Assembly: GCF_050749805.1 (NCBI RefSeq)
Contig: NZ_CP192738.1
Location: forward strand, 2,108,001 to 2,172,000
Source: Hahella sp018986435
Lineage (GTDB): Bacteria > Pseudomonadota > Gammaproteobacteria > Pseudomonadales > Oleiphilaceae
Reading direction: 5' to 3'
DNA length: 64,000 nt
Both the position numbers and the translations under genes were made by a program. Under the pieces are notes generated by a model that had not been told where the DNA came from, searched no databases, and saw only the letters and a list, made by a program, of their open reading frames with translations. Shown here in pieces: positions 1-9,400 of this stretch (positions within the stretch are counted from its first letter, which is position 1; every line of letters starts with the position of its first letter).

Positions 1-991
1 CGACGGTAATCTGCTGTCCGATAATGGCGCGTACGGCGATTTCAAAACCGTCCATGCCGCCGGGAATGCGCAGCCCAGGTTCGTTTTGCGCTAAGGTCCC
101 CAGCACTTTATTGATCTCCTGCGGGACGCAGGAAACATCGAAAAAGGCGCGCAGACGGTTGATGAGGTAGCCAATGTGGCGGCTGAGCGTACTGTCCAGA
201 CGAATGCGAATACGGGCGGCGTCTGCTTCATGGCTGGCTTCAAACCAGCCCACGGCGGAGTCCTCTCCCGCCTCGACTCGGACAATCCTGCGATAACGTC
301 CGTCGACGACCGCGTCCACGCCGGCGATGGTCCTGGCGCTGAGAAAGCTGAGCAGGGCGTCCCAGGCGTACGGCGGACGGTAGGGCATCTCAAAACTGAT
401 CATCTCGCTCTGTGTGGGCGTTGAACGACGTCGCACTTTGGATGGGATCAAACCATAGTGCTTTTGAAACAGGTCATTAAAGCGGCGGGTGCTATTGAAC
501 CCAGCCGCCAGCGCCACATCCGTCATGGACAGGTCGCTCTCTGTCAGTAGCTGTTTGGCCAGCAGCAGGCGATGTGTTTGCGAATACTGTATGGGCGATA
601 CGCCAAACTCGCTCTGAAACAGGTCGCGCAGATAGCGGTCGCTGACGCCAATCCGCGCAGCCAGTTGCGCCAGTGAACGTCCACGCAGAAATCCTTGTTC
701 AATCAGATTGGAGGCGGCGCGGGCGAGCTGCCGCTTACTATCCACCGCCGCGAGCCCGGGAGCGAGTTCCGGCCGGCATTTCAAACAGGGCCGGAAGCCG
801 CCGTTCTCCGCTGCTGCGGCGCTTCGGAAAAACAGCGTGTTTTCTTTTTTCGGCTTGCGAACGGCGCAGACAGGTCGGCAGTATACGCCGGTGCTGGTGA
901 CGCCGACGAAAAAGCAGCCGTCGAAGCGGTGATCTCTGCTGATCAGAGCGTTGTAACAGGTGTCGTGGTCGAGGTTGGCGTTTGTCTTCAT
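1..991 (-). CDS. Ada-type methylphosphotriester sensor fused to AlkA-type glycosylase (3' end cut)
   Basis: Translating the minus strand from an ATG at 989-991 gives an uninterrupted frame to the window edge (330 codons), so the C-terminus is missing. Residues about 10-75 form the Ada zinc domain, with all four cysteines visible in the segments GVYCRPVC and GFRPCLKC. In Ada these bind zinc and accept a methyl group from DNA phosphotriesters. An AraC-type double helix-turn-helix follows (about 85-180). The last part matches the AlkA N-terminal domain and reaches the start of the HhH-GPD glycosylase domain (GFEIAVRAIIGQQ). The known family couples sensing of alkylation with excision of 3-methyladenine. 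The 160 bases upstream, up to the divergent gene at 1151, should hold the promoter and possibly an auto-regulatory site. The domain assignment is confident; regulation is inference. Confidence 0.9.
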   Translation of the reverse strand, partial: MKTNANLDHDTCYNALISRDHRFDGCFFVGVTSTGVYCRPVCAVRKPKKENTLFFRSAAAAENGGFRPCLKCRPELAPGLAAVDSKRQLARAASNLIEQGFLRGRSLAQLAARIGVSDRYLRDLFQSEFGVSPIQYSQTHRLLLAKQLLTESDLSMTDVALAAGFNSTRRFNDLFQKHYGLIPSKVRRRSTPTQSEMISFEMPYRPPYAWDALLSFLSARTIAGVDAVVDGRYRRIVRVEAGEDSAVGWFEASHEADAARIRIRLDSTLSRHIGYLINRLRAFFDVSCVPQEINKVLGTLAQNEPGLRIPGGMDGFEIAVRAIIGQQITV

Positions 992-1150
992 AGAGGCTAT
1001 GCTAATCCTCAACACGAAGCCTGTCTCGCCATTTTCGGAACTGTTGTTTTTTCATTCCCGACAGACCGTTTTTCACTTCAGGCAGTTCGTTGTATTATCC
1101 GGAAAACCGGTCCCCGCAATTGCGCTGAATGATAATAACCAGGAGCTTAT

Positions 1151-1387
1151 ATGGCCTACACGCCCGAGCTGATTGATGAAATCGAGATCCTCGCTAAATA
1201 CAATCTCACCACGACCCAGGAAGGGTTGAAAGTGCACCAGACTGCAGGGCAGAAAATGGTGACGGCGGCGAAAAGGCTGCATGCGAAAGGGCTGATCACC
1301 CAGGCGGACGGCGGCTACCTTACCAGCCTCGGCCACGACGCGGCGGAACACGCCCAGGCCCTGCTGACTATATTGAAGCCGGTTTGA
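1151..1387 (+). CDS. TIGR02647 family small protein
   Basis: This 78-residue protein starts MAYTPELIDEIEILAKYNL and has a Shine-Dalgarno AGGAGC about 6 bases before the ATG. Its length and sequence match the TIGR02647 family of small proteins found in Pseudomonas and relatives. No biochemical role is established. The segment with KMVTAAKRLHAKGLITQADGGYLTSLG looks like a winged-helix: a helix followed by a beta-hairpin, as in DNA-binding proteins that read a final helix. It stands alone, divergent from the alkylation-repair gene and closed by a strong terminator. No signal peptide or membrane segment is visible. Family membership is confident; DNA binding is only a guess from the helix pattern. 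Confidence 0.8.
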   Translation: MAYTPELIDEIEILAKYNLTTTQEGLKVHQTAGQKMVTAAKRLHAKGLITQADGGYLTSLGHDAAEHAQALLTILKPV

Positions 1388-1417
1388 TGTGGCTGTATTA
1401 ACGTGAAACAGATAAAG

Positions 1418-1445
1418 AAAAAGCGCCCCTCGGGGCGCTTTTTTG
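1418..1445 (+). terminator. Rho-independent terminator
   Basis: The stem AAGCGCCCC/GGGGCGCTT with a TC loop is followed by a T-run. It ends the TIGR02647 gene and, read from the other side, also lies just past the stop codon of the convergent PEP-CTERM gene at 1454, so it probably serves both directions. Confidence 0.9.
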
Positions 1446-1453
1446 ATGGAAAA

Positions 1454-2947
1454 TCAGGCAGGCTTCCTTCTTCTCAGAAGAATCAAACTCGCTGACAAAC
1501 CAAAAAGCGCGAGTGTACCTGGCTCTGGGACTGGTACTTGGTTCGCAACCACTTTTAGAACCAGGGTTTCATAGTCGGCGCCGGCTATGATTTCCCAAGC
1601 CCAACCCATTCCTCCACTCAAACCAGGGAAGGAAAAGTCACTAAACTCACCGACGATAGATGTCGCGCTGAGCAGGTTGAATGCATCCCCTAACTTTGGC
1701 TTGAAGGCGTCTTCAAGTTGAACTGTGACAAAGCCATCCAAAGCCGCTGTTCCGTCGATTGCTAGCGCAGCAGTGTCGTCGCTGAGCATCCAGTCGCCGA
1801 TGGTAATGGACAGAACGCTGGCGCTGTCTTGCGTATAGTTGCCATTCAGCGCCAGTGAGCCGCCTTTGGACTCAATACGACCGCCTTCTTTGTTTTTCAG
1901 CTCTCCGACCATTTGGCCGTGACCGGAAATGGTTCCGTTGTTGTCAATAAATTGGGCCCCAAAGCTTCCATTTGAAAGGTTCACTTTCATATGACCAGAT
2001 ACCCAGCCTGAAGAGTATCCAGTAGTGCTTAGGTCACCAAAAACGCCGCCGTTAGTAACGTTAACTTCGCCGGAGAATTCGATAGGTGAATAGGGGTCGT
2101 ACAAACCAATGCTGTTAAACTCAAGCTGTGAACCGGCCCCGTCAATATTAATCGTACCGCCACCGGCTAACATGCCCGCTTGGGCATAGGCGCCATCTCG
2201 ATAGGTCAGTTCACCGCCAGCGCTAAGGTAACCGCCATGATAAATACGTGTGTCTGGGCCTTCCGCGGTAAATTTACCGCCAATAAAGGAGTCTGACAGG
2301 CCGGCGTAAGCTCCATTGGTAAAGAGGGCGACGCCATCATCTTGGTAGAATGCAGAAGAAAGACTTAAAGATGAGTTGTCAACGACCAGACTGGCTTCGC
2401 CACGTTGCTGTAAATAAAGTCCCTCAATTCCAGAATGGTCTTTCATGACGATTGAGCTGGATTTCCCCTCCATTTCCACCGCCAGATTAACCCACGATAG
2501 TTGGCTATGATTCATAACCATTTCGGAAGAGCCGCCAGCTGAACTCTTAATTGAGGTTAACGGAGGGTTATGGCCGCTCGGATTGTCTTGAAAAAGGATT
2601 TGTCCGTTATTGAACGTCAAACTTGTGTTTTCCCCACCTGTTCCGCCAATGGTGAGGTTTTTTTCGATTGCAAAGCTATTCTCTATCGTCAATTGGTCGT
2701 TGCGGACTTCTACACTTTCGATGGTGGTAGCGTCGCTATCATTAAACGTGACTGTATAGGGACTGGCTCCGCCTGTATTGAAAACTGCTGTATCGCCAGA
2801 CTTTGGAGTTACTCCGCCTTGCCAGTTAGAGGCGTCGGAAAAGGCTCCATTTACAGGCCCTTTCCATTCGATGACTCCAGCGTTGGACAATGATGGAATG
2901 CTCAGGAGCAAAAACGGCAGGACTGAATATGTCCGTATGGGTTTCAT
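1454..2947 (-). CDS. PEP-CTERM sorting domain surface protein
   Basis: The ATG at 2945-2947 was chosen because GGAGGTGTT lies directly upstream and because it places a signal peptide at the very N-terminus (MKPIRTYSVL, hydrophobic core, SLSNA cut site). The 497-residue protein is rich in Gly, Ser, Asn and Asp with repeated beta-strand-like segments (for example GGTINIDGAGSQL), as in beta-helical exported proteins. The last 25 residues are VPVPEPG, a hydrophobic stretch and RRRKPA. This is the PEP-CTERM signal read by exosortase in species that make exopolysaccharide. No exosortase lies in the window. A farther in-frame start at 3073 exists but would bury the signal peptide. The role is inferred to be extracellular matrix or biofilm. 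Confidence 0.9.
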   Translation of the reverse strand: MKPIRTYSVLPFLLLSIPSLSNAGVIEWKGPVNGAFSDASNWQGGVTPKSGDTAVFNTGGASPYTVTFNDSDATTIESVEVRNDQLTIENSFAIEKNLTIGGTGGENTSLTFNNGQILFQDNPSGHNPPLTSIKSSAGGSSEMVMNHSQLSWVNLAVEMEGKSSSIVMKDHSGIEGLYLQQRGEASLVVDNSSLSLSSAFYQDDGVALFTNGAYAGLSDSFIGGKFTAEGPDTRIYHGGYLSAGGELTYRDGAYAQAGMLAGGGTINIDGAGSQLEFNSIGLYDPYSPIEFSGEVNVTNGGVFGDLSTTGYSSGWVSGHMKVNLSNGSFGAQFIDNNGTISGHGQMVGELKNKEGGRIESKGGSLALNGNYTQDSASVLSITIGDWMLSDDTAALAIDGTAALDGFVTVQLEDAFKPKLGDAFNLLSATSIVGEFSDFSFPGLSGGMGWAWEIIAGADYETLVLKVVANQVPVPEPGTLALFGLSASLILLRRRKPA

Positions 2948-3241
2948 TGAAACACCTCCAATGTGGCAGGTTATTCTTAGTAGTGGATTTGGTTTTAAAT
3001 AATGCGCTTTAAAGCGCTTTTCCTGATTAAAACCCGGCAGTAATCGAATGGCGGAAGTATCTCTCCATGACACTGTGCGGATCTGTCCTCAGCAAAGTAA
3101 CGTACTGAATTAGGACTAGAATATAATGCAAAATATATTCCATGATTGTGTGTTGTTTTGCATTTCATGGAAATAACATTTGTATGGATTGGCGTGGATG
3201 GCGATATGTGTAAAGTATTCAATACAAAATGCCGTTCTTTA

Positions 3242-4486
3242 CTACAACAGTTGTCCTTTTATCAGAATATTTCTCGGCGTTATCTCGCGACTACAAAACT
3301 CCCGCATTGTCACTTCATAGCCCCGTTCTTGCAGAAATAGCGCGCGATCCAGCGCCAGCCAGATTTCCAGTGGGCGGCGAAACAGATGTCTCACCAGTTC
3401 TACTCTGCGTACTTCGCGATAACGTGAACGGCCGGCTGCCGCGAACTGGGCGTAGTCGATGTCCTTGGGCAGGGTGAGTTGTTTTTCCTGCGCAGCCCAT
3501 GCGCAAAAGGTGGTAAAGTCGCCATTCAGCATTGCTTTGGGAAGCGATGGCGTAGGGAGGTATTCGTCTTTATTGCGTAACTGACGTTGTAGTACGTCGA
3601 ATCCCAGACGCCATTGGCTTTCTTTCTCTCGCTGCGCGCGCTCTTTCGCTGAGGCAGTGACGGTTTCCTGCACCGCCAGGGATACGTCTTTCAGGGACAA
3701 GGTTAGACTGGCCCGACGGGCGGTCTCGGAGAGAGGTTGATATTGCTCGCCAAGACAGAGTTTGTGATAGCAGCATGGGGCAATGGCGACGCCATCCGCC
3801 GCACTGTCCACACCGGCGCGCAACAGGTTGACGTGTAACTGCCCACAGGCGTGCAGGCCCAGGCGCCACCCGCCGCGATAGGCTTCTTTGCTGGAATCGA
3901 ACGGCTGTAGCAGGTCCTGTCGAACATAGTGGATCGGCAATTGTTGTTTATCCGCCAATGCTTGTCCGCTTTCACATAATTGCGCGTCCAATTCAAAGCA
4001 GCACATTGTTACCTCGTTGGCGCCGGCGATGGCGCGAGCGAGGTGACCTTTGCCTGAACACCAGTCGTGGACTTGTCCGCTCAGTGGCGGAAGGGCGGCG
4101 GCGAAGGCGGTAACTTGGCGCCACTTCCGTCCGGGCGCATGCAAGGCGTCAAAAGGTGAAAACGTCAAAGGGCGACTTGAAGCGGCGGCTAACTCACTGG
4201 CCCGTGACAACTCCGACAGCCAGGGCAGCAATGGTTGCGCGATTTCCTGAAACCGGGCTGGCTCGGCGGAGCAGACATCGACTTCTGCATCAGACAGGCA
4301 GCTGATCGCGTTATAGAGTTCCGGATGCAACTGGCGCCAACTCGGATGAGTTGTTTCAAAGGGGCGTGGTTTCCAAAAATAGTCATGCTCGGCGAGCAGG
4401 GCGTCGAGGGACTGGAAGCGTTGAAGTAGATCCAGATCGCCCCGCTCAGAAGCGGCGTCAGGATGTAGCGGAACAGCGGCTGACAT
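3242..4486 (-). CDS. SAM-dependent methyltransferase, Methyltransf_32-like
   Basis: The protein has 414 residues. Motif I of a Rossmann methyltransferase is visible near residue 140 (HDWCSGKGHLARAIAG), followed by an acidic motif II region (CCFELDAQLCESG). A later GVAIAPCCYHKL segment resembles the CCYH signature of the Methyltransf_32 family (relatives of RNA methyltransferase-like proteins). The C-terminal third contains RRPLEIWLALDRALFLQERG and ends REITPRNILIKGQLL. No signal peptide is present, so it is cytoplasmic. The substrate is unknown, probably RNA or protein. It is transcribed alone; the divergent permease starts about 200 bases beyond its start codon. The class call is firm, the subfamily likely. 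Confidence 0.75.
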   Translation of the reverse strand: MSAAVPLHPDAASERGDLDLLQRFQSLDALLAEHDYFWKPRPFETTHPSWRQLHPELYNAISCLSDAEVDVCSAEPARFQEIAQPLLPWLSELSRASELAAASSRPLTFSPFDALHAPGRKWRQVTAFAAALPPLSGQVHDWCSGKGHLARAIAGANEVTMCCFELDAQLCESGQALADKQQLPIHYVRQDLLQPFDSSKEAYRGGWRLGLHACGQLHVNLLRAGVDSAADGVAIAPCCYHKLCLGEQYQPLSETARRASLTLSLKDVSLAVQETVTASAKERAQREKESQWRLGFDVLQRQLRNKDEYLPTPSLPKAMLNGDFTTFCAWAAQEKQLTLPKDIDYAQFAAAGRSRYREVRRVELVRHLFRRPLEIWLALDRALFLQERGYEVTMREFCSREITPRNILIKGQLL

Positions 4487-4689
4487 TTAGTTTAATAATT
4501 GATCAGATGAAAGGTGCGCAGATTTTATAGCGAATTTGGGGTTTGGCAAGCGAAATGTGAATGCCTGATAACGGGAAAGTCCTTGTTGGAGAGGCGTTTC
4601 GCCGTGACCTTGCGCGCGCCTTTCGTTATATTGCACGGGTTTTGCTTAAGCCAAAAAACACACTCGCTTTTTCAGGTAGGAAAATATCC

Positions 4690-5955
4690 ATGATGAGTAC
4701 GACCGATCCGCTTTGGAAACAGGCGCTGGCTGGCGCGCAAATGCTATTTGTGGCATTCGGCGCACTGGTGTTGATGCCTCTCATTACCGGACTTGATCCC
4801 AATGTCGCATTATTCACCGCTGGCGTCGGCACCTTGCTGTTTCACCTGATTACCGGCGGGCAGGTTCCTATTTTTCTGGCCTCCTCATTTGCTTTTATCG
4901 CGCCGATTATGGCGGCGAAATCCACTTTCGGATTGCCCGCCACCATGGGAGGGCTGATCGCCGCCGGCTTGACCTACATGATTTTGAGCGCAGCGGTGAA
5001 GTTCAGAGGAACCGGCTTTCTGGATCGGTTATTGCCGCCAGTGGTGGTAGGGCCGGTGATTATGTCTATTGGTTTGGGGTTGGCGCCGGTGGCCGCCAAT
5101 ATGGCGATGGGCAAAAGCGGCAATGGCGCTCTGCAGCTGGTCCCCTATGAAACGGCGTTGATGATTTCTCTGCCCGCACTGGCGTTGACATTGATAGTGG
5201 CGGTCATGGGCAAGGGACTACTGCGTTTGTTGCCGATATTATGCGGCGTGGCGTTTGGATATGCGTTGTCGTTGGCTTTTGGTGTGGTGGACATGACGGC
5301 GGTAGTCAACGCCAACTGGTTCGGATTGCCCGCTTTTGTGGCGCCGGAGTTCAGTTGGGGGGCGATCCTGTTCATGATCCCCGTGGCCTTGGCGCCTGCC
5401 GTGGAGCATATCGGCGACATTCTGGCGATCAGCTCGGTCACTGGTAAAAACTACCTGCAAAAGCCGGGCTTGCATCGCACCCTGCTTGGCGATGGCGTGG
5501 CCACTTCTGTCGCGGCGGCGTTTGGCGGGCCACCCAACACGACCTACTCCGAGGTGACGGGCGCTGTCATGCTGACCAAAAACTACAATCCTAAAATTAT
5601 GATCTGGGCGGCGGTTATCGCTGTCGCGCTGGCGTTTATCGGCAAATTCGGCGCGGCGTTGCAGACGATTCCGGTCCCGGTGATGGGCGGCATATTGTGT
5701 TTGCTGTTCGGTTCTATCGCTGCGGTGGGAATGAATTCACTGATTCGCCATCAGGTGGATTTGAGTGAAGCCCGTAACCTGGTGATCGTCGGCGTCACGC
5801 TGGTGTTCGGGATTGGCGGCATGGTGATCGGAGATAAAGATCTGGGGCTGAAAGGCATTTCACTTTGCGCCTTCGTCGCCATTATTCTGAATTTGTTGCT
5901 GCCGATGCCCGCTGGGCGCAAGGAGCATATTGAGCGTGTAGAGGATATGATCTGA
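4690..5955 (+). CDS. uraA: Uracil-xanthine permease, NCS2 family
   Basis: The start at ATG 4690 (or the next codon, 4693) is preferred because AGGAAA lies upstream and because the 43 residues added by the in-frame ATG at 4561 look non-coding. The 421-residue product is almost wholly hydrophobic with roughly 12-14 membrane segments. NCS2 signatures are clear: VEHIGDILAISSVTGKNY (with the Glu and His that in UraA contact uracil) and FGGPPNTTYSEVTGAVMLTKNY (the half-helix around the second conserved Glu). The family imports uracil or xanthine with protons through the inner membrane. It is monocistronic and followed by a perfect 11-bp hairpin. Uracil is the likelier substrate; the xanthine alternative cannot be excluded from sequence. 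Confidence 0.9.
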   Translation: MMSTTDPLWKQALAGAQMLFVAFGALVLMPLITGLDPNVALFTAGVGTLLFHLITGGQVPIFLASSFAFIAPIMAAKSTFGLPATMGGLIAAGLTYMILSAAVKFRGTGFLDRLLPPVVVGPVIMSIGLGLAPVAANMAMGKSGNGALQLVPYETALMISLPALALTLIVAVMGKGLLRLLPILCGVAFGYALSLAFGVVDMTAVVNANWFGLPAFVAPEFSWGAILFMIPVALAPAVEHIGDILAISSVTGKNYLQKPGLHRTLLGDGVATSVAAAFGGPPNTTYSEVTGAVMLTKNYNPKIMIWAAVIAVALAFIGKFGAALQTIPVPVMGGILCLLFGSIAAVGMNSLIRHQVDLSEARNLVIVGVTLVFGIGGMVIGDKDLGLKGISLCAFVAIILNLLLPMPAGRKEHIERVEDMI

Positions 5956-5968
5956 CTTTGTCTATATC

Positions 5969-5997
5969 GACAGGACCTGCGTATGTCAGGTCCTGTC
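5969..5997 (+). terminator. Hairpin after permease gene
   Basis: A perfect 11-bp inverted repeat, GACAGGACCTG and CAGGTCCTGTC with a 7-base loop, begins 13 bases after the permease stop. It lacks a T-run (CCCC follows), so it may be a 3'-end stabiliser rather than an intrinsic terminator. Confidence 0.55.
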
Positions 5998-6060
5998 CCC
6001 CATTGATTACCGACGCGCAGGCGCTTCTATGCGCCCGCCAAATCTCTTGCCAGACTAAAG

Positions 6061-6444
6061 TTAATGGGTGTGAGGAATGGGTACATGATAGATATCGCCA
6101 CCCACTTCCAGCACATAATATTCCGGCGAGCCTCTGTAACGCATAATCATCATGGACTCGGCTGACTCAATATAGTGAGCTTCCACTTTAAGGGGCAGTT
6201 TTGCGTTAGGACGCATTTCCTCGCCTTTTTCGTTCAGTACGACCATTCTGCCGTCATTGGTCATCGTAATTCTGAATGATGCGTATTTGCCGACATTCTT
6301 GGGATCATGTCTTTCCCCGGTATTCGGATGGTTGGGGAAGTTGGGATCTCCGTCGCTGGGCTTGGTTCCGGGAGTATGAGCGCAGGCGCTGAGGGAAAGG
6401 GAAGATCCCAGCGCGAGGGTGTAAAGTAAGTTCATCAATCTCAT
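6061..6444 (-). CDS. Small lipoprotein downstream of the FecR-barrel gene
   Basis: The 127-residue product has a typical lipoprotein signal, with the lipobox LSAC at about residues 18-21, and an AAGGAG Shine-Dalgarno just before the ATG. The mature part is polar and ends in a His-rich tail (VPIPHTH). The central region (VLNEKGEEMRPN, EVGGDIYHVPI) suggests a small beta-rich domain, but I recognise no family. It lies 30 bases downstream of the giant FecR-TPR-barrel gene on the same strand, so the two are probably cotranscribed and this lipoprotein may assist or cap that outer-membrane protein. An Asp does not follow the Cys (it is Ala), so sorting to the outer membrane is expected. Confidence 0.75.
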   Translation of the reverse strand: MRLMNLLYTLALGSSLSLSACAHTPGTKPSDGDPNFPNHPNTGERHDPKNVGKYASFRITMTNDGRMVVLNEKGEEMRPNAKLPLKVEAHYIESAESMMIMRYRGSPEYYVLEVGGDIYHVPIPHTH

Positions 6445-6473
6445 TGTCGTCTCCTTGTTTTTTCATTTTTTAT

Positions 6474-9400
6474 TTAGAAAGACAGCTGTATGCGGCTGTA
6501 TAGAAATCTTTTCGGGTAATACCCCGGATAATCCAACTCACTGTTCAGAATTTCTTTGTTTTTATCGAAGAGGTTATCGACGCCAAACTGCAACTCTCCG
6601 AAACGGCGCGGCAGTTTGTAATCGAGGCGAACATTGAAGGTCCAAAGATTGGCGTCAAAGTCTCTTTGGTCACCTGAGGCGAACGACGCTTTTACTTTCT
6701 GGTCGGTGTATATGCTCTCCATTCGCATAGAGAAGTGTCTGGGGAGATAGAGTGTGACGCCTAATGGAAGACTATGTGTTTTCACTCGGTAAATAGATCC
6801 TGTGCCAAACTGCTTGTCTTCTAAATCCTGGTCTTCATATTCGTAGGCGATATCTACCGTCGCGGACGGAGAGAGGACGCCAAAGTAGTAGAGTTTGTAA
6901 TTTTCAAATTCATGATGCGGCCTTTCAGGTTCTGCCTGCAGAAGTTTGGGATGGATATCCACGGTGCGCCGCATCGCTTCCAAGCCGGCGCCGAAGCGGC
7001 CGCCCAGCTTATAATCCGTTGCTGCAGCGTAGGTCTTTACATCTGAACCGTTGGGGTCGTCATACAACTGATTGAAACCGAGAATTTGCGCCGGTTCGAT
7101 GGTGCGGTCAGCGGCAATATCGCGTTTGAGGGATCTAAATGTCGCTAATCGGAAAGTAAGTTGTTCAGTTGGCGTGAATTCAACGCCGATCTTGGGGGAC
7201 CATTGTTTAACTTCGTCAGTGGCGCTGTCGCTAATATCGATATCCGGTAACGGGAATGGAAAATCAAAGAAAGTGTTGCGCGCTACTTCAAGCCGCAAGT
7301 TATCGTAGGCGGCGCCAATTAATAGAAATACTGATTCTGTGGGCTGGATTCCAAAATAGGTATATAGATTTCGGTGGGTGATGTCGTCGTCGCTATTGAT
7401 ATATCCAGTAGGATTCTGGATGTTCGTTTTCGTTTCAATCGAAGCCCTGCCAGCGCCGATTTGAGCATAGAAGTTTGAGGCGGTATGGATATATTGCACC
7501 TCATAAGTACGCGGCTTGCGGTCTGAAAAGGTATCTGCCGCAGCCAGCGCTTGCTCTTCCTCAAACTTCTGGCGAATAGCGGAAAACAGCCAGCTATTGT
7601 GATTGTCCAGGCGGCTGGCTAAGCCAAATCTGTAGGTTTTCGTGTCGACACTCCGGTCCTCGGGCTCTGCGTCTGGCTCAATGGATTGCAGCTTAAATAA
7701 ATGATCATCTTTCTCAGCCTTCCGCGCTTCCAACTGAATGCTGATGGAAGGATGAATCTGCCACTGCAAAAGCCCATTGTAGATATCCTGTTCCTGATCC
7801 AGTCCGTTACGAAAGCCATCGCTTTCATAGTGATACTGGCCGAAGCTGGCGCTCACCGGGCCCTGTAAACCGGAGACGACGATGTCTTCTCCCCAGGTGT
7901 CGTCGCTGCCGACGAAGCCATTGGTCAGGCCGTAAACTCCATCTTGTAGAAACAAGGGATGGTATTCGTTGACGCCGCTGCGTGAGGGCCCAAGTCCTTC
8001 CACGATAGGCAGTCCAGTCTCGTAGAGTTGCGGTTGCAGCGGATAAGCAGTGATAGGTTGCCAGAGCTGCGCCTGCATGAGTTCGGAAACCCGGGCGGCC
8101 TGATGATTGGGTTGCGACAGGTAGCGATCTGCGAGCAAACGATGGCCATCGGCGCTGGTCGGATCTTGCCTGAGCGCTTCCCATCCTTCCAAAAGCACCG
8201 CCTGATCGAAGCCTGCTTCACCGTATGCGCGAGCCAACGCTGCGCTACGGGCGGCGGAGTCGCTTTGCAGCAGCCCGTCTGAACGGTAGACGGCGCGATT
8301 GCGGTTCAGTTGTTTGGATCGCTCCAATTCTTCTATGGCGCCAACGGGGTCATTGCCGAAGAGTTTGTTGACGCCGTCGTAGAAATACGGCGTCGGGTCC
8401 TGCGGATCGCGCTCTTTCGCCAGTAGCCACTGCTCGCTGGCGTCGTCGCTGCGTTTTTCTTCGAAATAGGCGCGCCCCAGGTAGCTGCGTAAGACAGCGT
8501 TGTTGGGGGACAGACTGACAGCGACTTCGAGGTCGTTGCGTCCGCTCTCCAGATCGCCGCCGCGCAATTTGCTCAGCCCCAGACCCAGCCATGCGTCAGG
8601 AACGCCAGGGTCTGCTTTGATCGCGCTTTGGAAATGAGCGTCAGCATCAGCCAGTTTGTGTTCAAACAACGCGATAAATCCCGCGGCGATTTGCGCTTGA
8701 GGATGCGTGGGAGCGATTTCCGTTGCGCGTCCGGCGGCATATTTGGCGTCGCTATATGCGCCGGAAGTAAGCTCAAGCTCAGCCAGACGGGTCCATGTGA
8801 TGACGCTCTGAGGGGCGGCCACCGTCGCTCTTTCCGCGGCGGCAATGGCTTCCGGCAGATTTAAGTTGGCCTGCCAGGCGTAAGAGAGGGCGAGCTGTGC
8901 GGACGGGCTGTCAGCGCGCAGGGCGATGGCGTCCTGCGCCAGTTGCAACGCCTGTTGAGACTGACTGTTGACCGCAGCGAGCACGGCTTGCATGGCGAGG
9001 GCGAGATGCCCCTGGCGCGGATCATTTTGCAGGGGCTCCAGGAGGTTGCCTGCTTCCTGCTGTTGACCGGACGTTAACAGTATCGCCGCCTGCGCAAGCC
9101 TTAAGGACGGTTCGTTGCCTGAATCGGCGCGTAACGCCTGTAACGCTGCATCCGGGCGATTGCGATCAATCATCTCCTGGACTTGAGACAGTGTGGCGGC
9201 GCCAGCGCTGTCGCTCATGGCGGCCAGCTCCTTCAGCACTGTGCCTGGAGGGTAATAAATCGCCCAGGCAACCGTGTCCTGCGTATTCACCTTTAAACTG
9301 CGCAGGTGCGCGCCTGTATCGCTGCGCGCCTGTTCGCCCTGAGTCAGTCGCAGGCGTGCCGTGTCAGTGAAAGCCAGCACTTTGCCTTCGATCACGGTGA

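Noticed and set aside
4561..4689. Upstream extension of the permease gene to ATG 4561
   Set aside because: The added 43 residues do not look like an NCS2 N-terminus, and AGGAAA lies before the later ATG.
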